From: CAUJGQ01 sp042408665
GTDB taxonomy: Bacteria > Chloroflexota > Dehalococcoidia > CAUJGQ01
Length of the DNA stretch: 13,538 nucleotides
Reading direction: 5' to 3'
Assembly (NCBI GenBank): GCA_042408665.1
Contig: JBHOQW010000266.1
Location: forward strand, 1-13,538
Shown here piece by piece: positions 7,204 to 13,538 of the stretch; the stretch's first letter is position 1, and every line of letters starts with the position of its first letter. The notes beneath the pieces were generated by a model. That model saw only the letters and a list, made by a program, of their open reading frames with translations. It was not told where the DNA came from and did not search any database. The position numbers were made by a program, and so were the translations under genes.

Positions 7204-7985
7204 CGCTCGGTACCTTTCTCGGCGATAAGGATCATGCGGGCCGGCAGATGAGTGCGCACGCGCACCTGCGCCAGCCCGGCCTCCGCGGCCAGGCGGCGGA
7301 GCTCGGCCGGGGTGTAGGCGCGCAGCACGGAGACGGGGCCGTCGTGCGCGGTGAGAGGGTTGCGCAGCACGAGCGCCAGCAGGCGAGCACCGAGATAGGC
7401 TAGAGGGCCGCGCGCTAGGTCGCTGACCACCACGGCGTGGCGGGCCACACGCCACATCTCGGTGAGCAGGGCGTGCACCCCGGGCGGGTCCAGGTGATGG
7501 GCGGCCAGGCAACAGGTGACGATGTCCACGCTGCCGTCGCGCAGCGGGATGGCGCGGGCGTCGTGCTGGAGGAGCTGGACTGGCCAGCCGTGCGCGGCGC
7601 GGGCGCGCGCCTCGTGCAGCACCGGCCGGGCCACGTCCGACGCCAGGAGATGCAGGCGACGGCCGCGCCGGGCCAGGGCGGCGGCAGCCGCCTGCGGCAC
7701 GTCGGCCGAGCCGGTGGCCACGTCCAGAAGCAACGCCTCGCGCAGGCCGCGCCGGTGCATGAGCGCAAGCAGGTCACGCGTCAGCGCCCGCGACCAGCCG
7801 AACCAGCGGTTCATCAGGCGCAGGTGGGCCAGGTTGCCGGCCAGGGCCTGCACCTCCACGTCCGGTTGGTCGAGCAGTTCTATAAGCTTGCGGCGGGTGC
7901 CGATGCCGCAGAGCGCGTCCCACAAGCCGGGTGCCGTGAGGCGAGGCGGGTGGGGGCACCGGGGGGAGGGCCTGGAGCGACGCAT
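7200..7985 (-). CDS. SAM-dependent class I methyltransferase
   Basis: A 261-residue methyltransferase. Motif I is LLLDVATGSADVP (86-98), followed by the acidic strand end SDVA (Asp117), HDARAIPL (141-148) and the VDIVTCCLAAHHL segment (153-165) that forms the active-site wall in UbiE-like enzymes. A helical N-terminal region (NLAHLRLMNRWFGWSRAL, 51-68) resembles methyltransferases that sit beside flavoproteins in polyketide or quinone tailoring clusters. It transfers methyl from S-adenosylmethionine to a small molecule, probably on O or C. The start ATG at 7985 overlaps the stop of the mobA-like gene by one base (TGATG). The stop overlaps the flavoprotein GTG by four bases. The first 20 residues are Arg/Pro-rich, and I cannot exclude a later start. 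Substrate unknown. Confidence 0.9.
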   Translation of the reverse strand: MRRSRPSPRCPHPPRLTAPGLWDALCGIGTRRKLIELLDQPDVEVQALAGNLAHLRLMNRWFGWSRALTRDLLALMHRRGLREALLLDVATGSADVPQAAAAALARRGRRLHLLASDVARPVLHEARARAAHGWPVQLLQHDARAIPLRDGSVDIVTCCLAAHHLDPPGVHALLTEMWRVARHAVVVSDLARGPLAYLGARLLALVLRNPLTAHDGPVSVLRAYTPAELRRLAAEAGLAQVRVRTHLPARMILIAEKGTER

Positions 7986-8584
7986 CAGCCCCTCTCACTC
8001 CTCACGAGGGCCTGCACGGCCTGCCAGTCCGCCTCGGTGTTCACGTTGCGGAAGGAGCGCAGCTCCGGGTCGAACGGTCGCAGCTCGGCCTCGTCCACGA
8101 TGCGCAGCCGCACCTGGCTGAAAAAGCGGTCGATCTTGTAGTCCCCGTGGGCAAGCTGGGCGTCGATGAGCGGCAGACAGGCGCGGCTGTAGACGGCGCA
8201 GAGCTGGTGCGTACGGCCGTCCACCCGCGGCACCGTCACGTCAAACCCTTCAGAGGCGGTCAACAGGTAGCGCAGGAGGGCGGGACGCAGGAAGGGCATA
8301 TCGGTGGCCACGGCCAGCAGGCGGTCGCCGGACATGGCGCGCAGGGCGGTGGCGATGCCGCCCAGGGGGCCGCTGCCGGGCCGCTCGTCCGGGAGAACCC
8401 GCACGTCGGGGACGATGCGCGCTCGCTCCGGCGGCCCGATCACCAGGACCTCATCACAGACCTCGCGCAGCAGCCGCACGGCGCGGGCCAGGAGCGGCTC
8501 GCCGTCCAGCGTGAGCAGCGCCTTATCGCGTCCCAGACGGGTAGAGCGACCGCCGGCCAGCACGGCGCCCGTCACCCCAACCAT
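7985..8584 (-). CDS. mobA: Molybdenum cofactor guanylyltransferase (MobA-like)
   Basis: A 199-residue NTP transferase of the MobA family, which attaches GMP to molybdopterin to make the guanine dinucleotide cofactor in the cytoplasm. The GTP loop VLAGGRSTRLGRDKALL (8-24) is the LAGGxSxRxGxDK signature. GPLGGI (72-77), the Mg-binding ATDMPFL (93-99, Asp95) and the C-terminal FRNVNTEAD (178-186) complete the family pattern. The start ATG at 8584 has GGAGGGAG just upstream; an in-frame ATG at 8611 has no such site. It is the first gene of the cassette and is fused at its stop (TGATG) to the methyltransferase. No other molybdenum-cofactor gene is present. A related nucleotidyltransferase acting on another substrate is possible, but the motif match favours MobA. 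Confidence 0.87.
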   Translation of the reverse strand: MVGVTGAVLAGGRSTRLGRDKALLTLDGEPLLARAVRLLREVCDEVLVIGPPERARIVPDVRVLPDERPGSGPLGGIATALRAMSGDRLLAVATDMPFLRPALLRYLLTASEGFDVTVPRVDGRTHQLCAVYSRACLPLIDAQLAHGDYKIDRFFSQVRLRIVDEAELRPFDPELRSFRNVNTEADWQAVQALVRSERG

Positions 8585-8678
8585 AGGCTCCCTCCGCCAA
8601 GCGTGGGACAAGGGGAGCTTGTCACTCGTCCCCGGTCCTCACGCCTGTAGCCGCTCGCTAGGGCCGAGGCGGGCCGTA

Positions 8679-8984
8679 TCACCACAGGCCGAGCATCATC
8701 TTGACGTCATCGCTGGCGTGAATGCGCGGGTCCCAGCGCGGCTCCCAAACGATGTTCACCTCGACGTTCTTCACCCCCGGCAGGTCCCTGAGCACCCGGT
8801 TGACCTCGTGGTGGATCATCGGCCCCAGCGGGCAGCCTGGGCTGGTCAGCGTCATGGTGACGCGCACAGTGCCCTCGTCGTCCTGGTCCACCCCGTACAC
8901 CAGCCCTAGCTCGGTAATGCTCAGGCGCAGCTCCGGGTCCTCCACCGTCGAGAGCCGCTCCATAATCTCTTCAATGGTTGCCAT
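8679..8984 (-). CDS. sufT: Iron-sulfur cluster assembly factor, SufT/MIP18 (DUF59) family
   Basis: A 101-residue protein of the MIP18/DUF59 family, small maturation factors that help transfer Fe-S clusters to target proteins. Visible signature: VEDPELRLSITELGLVY (14-30), the hydrophobic strand VRVTMTLTSPGCPLG (40-54) with the conserved Cys51, and the C-terminal VWEPRWDP...SDDVKMMLGL that is typical of the suf-linked form. Length is normal for the family. A GAGG-type site precedes the ATG at 8984. It is the last recognisable gene of the suf operon, 41 bases after sufU, as in the actinobacterial and Bacillus suf arrangements. Paralogues such as PaaD exist, but the location argues for SufT. Confidence 0.92.
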   Translation of the reverse strand: MATIEEIMERLSTVEDPELRLSITELGLVYGVDQDDEGTVRVTMTLTSPGCPLGPMIHHEVNRVLRDLPGVKNVEVNIVWEPRWDPRIHASDDVKMMLGLW

Positions 8985-9025
8985 ATCCGGTACCTCTTGC
9001 GTCGTCCCCTGTCGGGACCGCGCCC

Positions 9026-9496
9026 CTATTCTTCAGTGGTCACGGGGGCGGCGGCGCCCTGCCGCTCTTTGAGCGCCTCGCCCAGCACCTTCCAGGCCAG
9101 CAGGGCACACTTGACGCGCGCCGGCAGCTTGCGCACCCCCTGCAGCGCCTCCAGGTCGCCCAGCTCCGCCGTCGGCGCGGCGCCCTCCACCATCATCGCC
9201 TCGAACGCCCGCTTCAGGTGCTCGGCGTCAGCCAAGGTGCGCTGCCGGATCGCCTCCGTCATCAGCGAGGCGGACGACTGGCTGATGGCACAGCCGCTGC
9301 CCCTGAAGCCAACGGCCGCGATGCGGTCGCCCTCCAGTTTGAGCGTCAGTTTGAGCTGGTCGCCGCAGATGGGGTTGACCCCCTCGGCGGTCACCGTCGC
9401 ATCCAAGAGCAGGCCGCGGTTGCGGGGGCGGCGGTAGTGGTCGAGGATGATCTCACGGTAGATGTCGTCCAGTTCGGGTTCGGGTCTGCTCACCAT
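9026..9496 (-). CDS. sufU: Fe-S assembly sulfurtransfer protein SufU
   Basis: A 156-residue SufU/NifU-N-like protein. It accepts sulfur from SufS by a zinc-dependent mechanism and passes it to the SufBCD scaffold. The zinc/cysteine site is intact: Cys44 and Asp46 in NPICGDQ, Cys69 in GSGCAISQSSAS and Cys130 in ARVKCALLAW. The 61-residue spacing between the second and third Cys includes the insertion that separates SufU from IscU. Two starts are possible: ATG at 9496, overlapping the sufS stop as TGATG, or GTG at 9499, overlapping as GTGA. The ATG is chosen. The short tail after the last Cys ends in TTEE. Pairing directly behind sufS fits its known function as the SufS partner. Confidence 0.95.
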   Translation of the reverse strand: MVSRPEPELDDIYREIILDHYRRPRNRGLLLDATVTAEGVNPICGDQLKLTLKLEGDRIAAVGFRGSGCAISQSSASLMTEAIRQRTLADAEHLKRAFEAMMVEGAAPTAELGDLEALQGVRKLPARVKCALLAWKVLGEALKERQGAAAPVTTEE

Positions 9497-10761
9497 CACG
9501 CGCCTGCCTGAACACGGGCCGCGGCCGGGATGCCGAAGAAGCGCCCCGTCGCCTGCAGGGCCTCCACCAGCGCGTCCACGTCGTCGCGGTCGTTGTAGAT
9601 GTAGAAACTGGCCCGGGTGGTGGCCGCTACTTCCAGGTTAAGCGCGCGGTGCAACGGCTGGGTACAGTGGTGGCCGGCGCGCACGGCCACGCCGTAGCGG
9701 TCCAGCACCTGGCTCACGTCGTGCGGGTGCAGGTCCGCGTAGCTGAACGCGATGATGCCGCCGCGCGCGCTGGCGTCCGGCGGCCCCACGACGCGCACCG
9801 CGGGCAGGGCGCGCAGGGCGTCCAGCGCGTACCGCGTGAGTTCGATTTCGTGCGCGCGCACGGCGCCCATGCCCAGATCGCGCAGGTAATCGATGGCCGC
9901 GCCGAACGCCACCACGTCGGCGATGTTGGGCGTGCCGGCCTCGAACTTGTGCGGCGCCTCCGCCCAGGTGGAGCCCTCGACCTCGACGGTGGCGATCATG
10001 GAGCCGCCGCCCTGGTAGGGATCCATGGCCTCCAGCAGCGCGCGCCGCGCCCACAGGACGCCCACGCCGGTGGGACCCAGCATCTTGTGCGCCGAGAAGG
10101 CGAGGAAGTCGGCGCCCAACGCCTGCACGTCCACCGGCAGGTGCGGCACGCTCTGCGCCCCATCCACCAGCAGGAGCGCCCCAGCGGCGTGCGCCATGGC
10201 GGCCAGCTCGGCCACCGGGTTGATGGTGCCCAGCACGTTGGACATGTGCACCACCGCCACCAGCCGCACGCGCCCGGAGCCGAGGAGGGTGCGGGCGGCG
10301 TCCAAGTCGAGCGTGCCGTCCGGCAGGAAGGGGATGGCGCGCAGGTGAGCGCCGGTGTCCCGGGCGACGAGCTGCCAGGGCACGATGTTGGAGTGGTGCT
10401 CCATGAGCGTGATCACGATCTCATCGCCAGGGCGGAGGAATTTGCGCCCCCAGGCGGCGGCCACCAGGTTGATCGCCTCCGTGGTGTTGCGGGTGAACAC
10501 CACCTCCGTGGCGTGGGGTGCGTTGATGAAGGCGGCCACCTTGGCGCGCACGTCCTCGTAGAGGGCGGTGGCCTCCTCGGCCAGGGTGTGGATGCCGCGG
10601 TGGATGTTGGCGTTGTGCCGGCTGTAGAAGCGGGTGAGCGCCTCGATCACCTGGCGCGGCTTCTGCGTGGTGGCGCCGTTATCCAGGTACACCAGGCGCC
10701 GGCCGTTGACCGTGCGTTCCAGCACCGGGAAATCGCGCCGAATCTGTGCGACATCTAGCAT
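9496..10761 (-). CDS. sufS: Cysteine desulfurase SufS
   Basis: A 421-residue PLP-dependent class V aminotransferase-fold enzyme that removes sulfur from L-cysteine to give alanine and an enzyme-bound persulfide. Key features are LDNGATTQKP (26-35), EHHSN (121-125, His stacking on PLP), VDGAQS (199-204), the PLP lysine Lys226 in SAHKMLGPTG, and the catalytic Cys366 in RAGHHCTQPL, on the short loop that marks the SufS (group II) rather than the IscS type. The start ATG at 10761 has AGGAG 8 bases upstream; the longer open frame to 10827 lacks this and runs into the hairpin spacer. The stop overlaps sufU by one base. It follows the Rieske gene after a 73-base spacer. Confidence 0.96.
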   Translation of the reverse strand: MLDVAQIRRDFPVLERTVNGRRLVYLDNGATTQKPRQVIEALTRFYSRHNANIHRGIHTLAEEATALYEDVRAKVAAFINAPHATEVVFTRNTTEAINLVAAAWGRKFLRPGDEIVITLMEHHSNIVPWQLVARDTGAHLRAIPFLPDGTLDLDAARTLLGSGRVRLVAVVHMSNVLGTINPVAELAAMAHAAGALLLVDGAQSVPHLPVDVQALGADFLAFSAHKMLGPTGVGVLWARRALLEAMDPYQGGGSMIATVEVEGSTWAEAPHKFEAGTPNIADVVAFGAAIDYLRDLGMGAVRAHEIELTRYALDALRALPAVRVVGPPDASARGGIIAFSYADLHPHDVSQVLDRYGVAVRAGHHCTQPLHRALNLEVAATTRASFYIYNDRDDVDALVEALQATGRFFGIPAAARVQAGA

Positions 10762-10796
10762 GGTTGTGCTCCTACGCCGGCCTGGGCCCTCGCTCG

Positions 10797-10836
10797 AGCA
10801 CTGCGTGCTGCGGAGAGCGCTCCCCACTCAGCGCTC
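10797..10836 (-). other. Two small hairpins between Rieske gene and sufS
   Basis: AGCAC-tgc-GTGCT (10797-10809) and GAGCGCT-8 bases-AGCGCTC (10815-10836) lie in tandem in the 73-base spacer; the second covers the end of the Rieske gene including its stop. Neither is followed by a T-run on the minus strand. They may tune relative expression of the upstream and downstream suf genes by RNA processing, or be chance in GC-rich DNA. Confidence 0.4.
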
Positions 10837-11155
10837 ACATGAGGGCGTCCGGATCGACCAGGACGGCCCCGTCCTCCACCTTCACCGGATAGGTGCGAAT
10901 GGGCAGGATCGCCGGTAGGCGCCGCACGCGGCCGGTGCGCACATCGAAGCGGGCGCCGTGGCGCGGACACTCGATCTCGTAGCCGAACAGCTCGCCCTGA
11001 TCCAGCGGCCCGCCGTCATGGGTGCAGACGTCGTCGATCAGGTAGAACTCCCCGTCCACGTGGCACAGCGCCAGGCGCTTGCCCGCCACCTCGATGTAGC
11101 GCACCTTGCCCGGCGGTACGTCGTCGGTGCCGGCGATCTTGACCATTTCGCCCAT
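10835..11155 (-). CDS. Rieske [2Fe-2S] ferredoxin-type protein in suf operon
   Basis: A 106-residue soluble Rieske protein. The cluster ligands are complete: Cys44-Thr-His46 and Cys63-Pro-Arg-His66, within VCTHDGGPL and IECPRHGARFD. These match the ferredoxin components of bacterial non-haem dioxygenases and nitrite-reductase small subunits. It has no membrane anchor, so it is a cytoplasmic electron carrier. The start at 11155 has AGGAG 9 bases upstream; a second in-frame ATG is three codons on. It lies between sufD (20 bases away) and sufS, the position where a Rieske gene is also found in actinobacterial suf operons. Its role there is not established; electron supply for cluster assembly or repair is a reasonable inference. 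Confidence 0.93.
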   Translation of the reverse strand: MGEMVKIAGTDDVPPGKVRYIEVAGKRLALCHVDGEFYLIDDVCTHDGGPLDQGELFGYEIECPRHGARFDVRTGRVRRLPAILPIRTYPVKVEDGAVLVDPDALM

Positions 11156-11175
11156 CGGCGATTGCTCCTCTCATT

Positions 11176-12519
11176 TCATTCGTCGCGCGTCCCATCCTCG
11201 CGTGCCAGTTTGGCGGTCACCGCCCGCTCCAGGATGGCGCGCGCCGCCTCATCCGGCAGACGGCCCAGCACCTCGCCCAGGAAGCCCTGCACCAGAAGCC
11301 GCTCCGCCTGCGCCCGCGGCAGGCCGCGGCTTTCCAGGTAGAAGAGCTGCTCTGGGTCTACCGGCCCTGCCGAGGCCCCGTGTGCGCAGCGCTGCACCTC
11401 CGAGGTGAGGATCTCCAGCACCGGGTCGGCCTCGGCCTTGGCCTTGTCGGAGAGCAGCAGGTTACGGTTCTCCTGGTTGGCGTCCGCCATGCGCGCCGTG
11501 CGGCCCACGCGGGTGAGGCCGTAGTAGGCGGACTGGGCCTGATCGCGCAGGGCGGCTTTGATCAGCAGGTCGCTTGCCGAGTGGTCACCGAGGTGGTCTT
11601 GGAGCGTGATCACGTCGAAGTGCTGGCGGCCGGTGCCGTACACCAGGCCGTAGATCTCGCTGCTGGCGCCGGTACCGCGGATTTCGGACTCGATCCAGCC
11701 CTTGAAGATCTCACCGCCCAGGCCGGCGAAGGCGGTCACCAGCCGGGCATGACGGCCAAGGAGCGCACGCTGGAAGAAGACCTCCTGCACACCCGCCTGC
11801 CAGCGTTGCGCGCGGTAGTGACGCAGCCGCGCCTCCTCGCCCACCACTAGCTCGATCACAGCGCTGACGAACGTCCCCTCCGCACCGCCGACGGTCTCCT
11901 CCACCACGGCTACCTCACCGCCCCGCTCGACAACGATCAGCACGCGCGGGAACAGCCCCACGTTGTTGCCGCTCGCGGCCAGCACAGCGTGCAGCGGCAG
12001 CGCTACCCGGGCCTCCCGCGGCACGTGCACGAACAGGCCGCCGCTCCAGAAGGCGGTGTTGAGGGCGACAAACACATTCTCATCCGGCCGGACCACGCTG
12101 CCCAGGTGCGGTTGCACCAGGTCAGGGTGATCACGGACGGCGGCGCTCAGGTTGGTGAAGGTCACCCCTTGGGCGCGCAGGGCCTCGTCTAGCTCCGCGC
12201 GCAGCGCGCGGTCGTTCACCAGCGTGAGGACGCCGGCCTGCTCATCCTTGTGCACGGCGTGGCGGGCGGCCGCCGGGGCGTGGCGCACGGCGCCATCCGG
12301 CAGGCGCAGGGCCTCCAGGCGCAGGCGCTCCGGGTTGAGGTATTTCCAGGCGCGCTCGAAGCCGGTGGGGAAAGGCAGGCGGTCAGCCAGTTCCCAGGCC
12401 GCCAGCCGCTGGGCACGCAGCCACTCCGGCTCGCCCGCCTGCTGGGAGCGGGCCGCCACCGCCGCGCGGGTGAGCGCGCCGGAGGTGACCCGTCGTGGTG
12501 CAAGCGTCTCGGTCGTCAC
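11176..12519 (-). CDS. sufD: Fe-S cluster assembly scaffold protein SufD
   Basis: A 447-residue SufD, the partner of SufB in the SufBCD scaffold on which Fe-S clusters are built. The N-terminal helical part contains the SufD-typical GFERAWKYLNPERL. The middle is a right-handed beta-helix. The C-terminal core contains EVQRCAHGASAGPVDPEQLF, whose His (about 380) corresponds to the functionally important His360 of E. coli SufD, then a YLESRGLPRAQAERLLVQGF helix that binds SufC. The start is taken as GTG at 12519, which has TGAGGA about 9 bases upstream; a TTG at 12528 falls against that site. SufD lacks the SufB active-site Cys, as expected. The upstream gap to sufB is 233 bases and full of inverted repeats, which could uncouple the two genes. 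Confidence 0.95.
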   Translation of the reverse strand: MTTETLAPRRVTSGALTRAAVAARSQQAGEPEWLRAQRLAAWELADRLPFPTGFERAWKYLNPERLRLEALRLPDGAVRHAPAAARHAVHKDEQAGVLTLVNDRALRAELDEALRAQGVTFTNLSAAVRDHPDLVQPHLGSVVRPDENVFVALNTAFWSGGLFVHVPREARVALPLHAVLAASGNNVGLFPRVLIVVERGGEVAVVEETVGGAEGTFVSAVIELVVGEEARLRHYRAQRWQAGVQEVFFQRALLGRHARLVTAFAGLGGEIFKGWIESEIRGTGASSEIYGLVYGTGRQHFDVITLQDHLGDHSASDLLIKAALRDQAQSAYYGLTRVGRTARMADANQENRNLLLSDKAKAEADPVLEILTSEVQRCAHGASAGPVDPEQLFYLESRGLPRAQAERLLVQGFLGEVLGRLPDEAARAILERAVTAKLAREDGTRDE

Positions 12520-12539
12520 GGTTCCCAATCCTCAGCGCA

Positions 12540-12555
12540 CCCCGGCAGGCCGGGG
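12540..12555 (-). other. GC hairpin in the sufD leader
   Basis: CCCCGGC (12540-12546), AG, GCCGGGG (12549-12555): an inverted repeat that would fold as a 6-bp stem with a 4-base loop. On the minus-strand transcript it ends just before the TGAGGA site of sufD. Its core matches the hairpin at 2252-2272, which also lies directly before a ribosome binding site. Confidence 0.45.
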
Positions 12556-12584
12556 CACGGTGCACTCAATGATGGCGATCAAGG

Positions 12585-12614
12585 GACAGGGGCGGTGAGC
12601 CGACCGCCCCTGTC
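12585..12614. repeat. Perfect 12-bp inverted repeat in the sufB-sufD gap
   Basis: GACAGGGGCGGT (12585-12596), loop GAGCCG, ACCGCCCCTGTC (12603-12614). It is a perfect 12-bp stem with a 6-base loop. No T-run follows on either strand, so it is not a standard terminator. The look is that of a dispersed palindromic (REP-like) unit. An RNA role as a partial terminator or processing site between sufB and sufD is also possible. Confidence 0.7.
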
Positions 12615-12639
12615 GGTGTCCAGGCCCCGCTCTGGCGAG

Positions 12640-12735
12640 CCCCGATGAGCCCGCATCCCCCTCCCGCTTTCAGGGGGAGGGTGGTCGCCGGCCGGGCTGA
12701 GGGCCCCAGGGGTGAGGGCCGCTACGCGGGCCCGG
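12640..12735. repeat. REP-like GC-rich low-complexity block in the sufB-sufD gap
   Basis: Contains CCCTCCC (12659-12665), a 9-base loop and GGGAGGG (12675-12681), then GGGTGAGGGCC-like text and a GGGCC/GGCCC pair (12716-12733). This wording resembles the dispersed non-coding repeats common in high-GC bacterial genomes. No credible reading frame crosses it, despite open shadow frames. Copy number elsewhere cannot be judged from this window. Confidence 0.45.
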
Positions 12736-12752
12736 CCGTGCCTCCGGGCTCG

Positions 12753-13538
<786 letters not shown>

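Noticed and set aside
7204..7512. N-terminal extension of the flavoprotein frame to 7512
   Set aside because: It overlaps the methyltransferase in another frame; the Rossmann motif begins only ten residues after the GTG at 7203, which is the normal distance.
8585..8678. Terminator or RNA gene between sufT and the mobA-like gene
   Set aside because: Only 5-bp pairings such as GACAA/TTGTC were found, with no T-run; too weak to call.
9649..10758. 369-codon open frame on the plus strand opposite sufS
   Set aside because: Composition is dominated by Val, His, Gly and Gln as expected from antisense of a GC-rich gene; sufS on the other strand is unambiguous.
12585..12614. Rho-independent terminator after sufB
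   Set aside because: The stem is strong, but no T-run follows on the transcribed strand and it is about 140 bases past the sufB stop.
12529..12752. CRISPR array or insertion-sequence remnant in the sufB-sufD gap
   Set aside because: There are no regularly spaced identical repeats, no transposase fragment and no terminal repeats with target duplications visible.

Overview
The window is a very GC-rich bacterial chromosomal segment, densely coded, with strong GC3 bias and purine-rich (GGAGG-type) ribosome binding sites. The order of the suf genes (sufB, sufD, Rieske protein, sufS, sufU, sufT), the short homogentisate-dioxygenase type and the GC-rich dispersed-repeat text suggest Chloroflexota (Thermomicrobia/Sphaerobacter-like). 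Actinobacteria or another high-GC Gram-positive-like lineage is not excluded. This placement is inference from gene content and style only.

Left part (1-4200). The 3' part of a family-5 (peptide/nickel/opine type) extracellular solute-binding protein gene runs in from the left edge. It faces an alpha/beta-hydrolase gene on the other strand, with a terminator-like hairpin between them. The hydrolase is divergent from a homogentisate 1,2-dioxygenase-family gene across a 152-base promoter region. Downstream of the dioxygenase, past a strong 11-bp hairpin, is a small gene of unknown function that ends head-to-head with the next operon on a shared CTAG.

Middle (4197-8584, all minus strand). In transcription order the genes are mobA-like nucleotidyltransferase, SAM-dependent methyltransferase, FAD-dependent oxidoreductase of the geranylgeranyl-reductase type, SRPBCC cyclase-like protein and FabF-type ketosynthase. 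Stops and starts overlap or lie within 7 bases, so the four biosynthetic genes look like one translationally coupled cassette. The content (ketosynthase, cyclase-like fold, flavoenzyme, methyltransferase) suggests a small polyketide- or lipid-tailoring pathway. No carrier protein or ketoreductase is visible.

Right part (8679-13538, minus strand). This is an iron-sulfur cluster assembly operon: sufB (its 5' part lies beyond the right edge), sufD, a Rieske [2Fe-2S] protein, sufS, sufU and a SufT/MIP18-family gene. SufS takes sulfur from cysteine and passes it to SufU; the SufBCD scaffold assembles the cluster; SufT helps deliver it. sufC is not in the visible part. The sufB-sufD gap of 233 bases is unusually long for this operon and is filled with inverted-repeat, REP-like sequence.

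No stretch over 300 bases lacks a gene. I saw no rRNA, tRNA, CRISPR array, transposase or phage gene. From 13538 down to 4197 all eleven genes are co-directional, so the suf operon could read through into the biosynthetic cassette.
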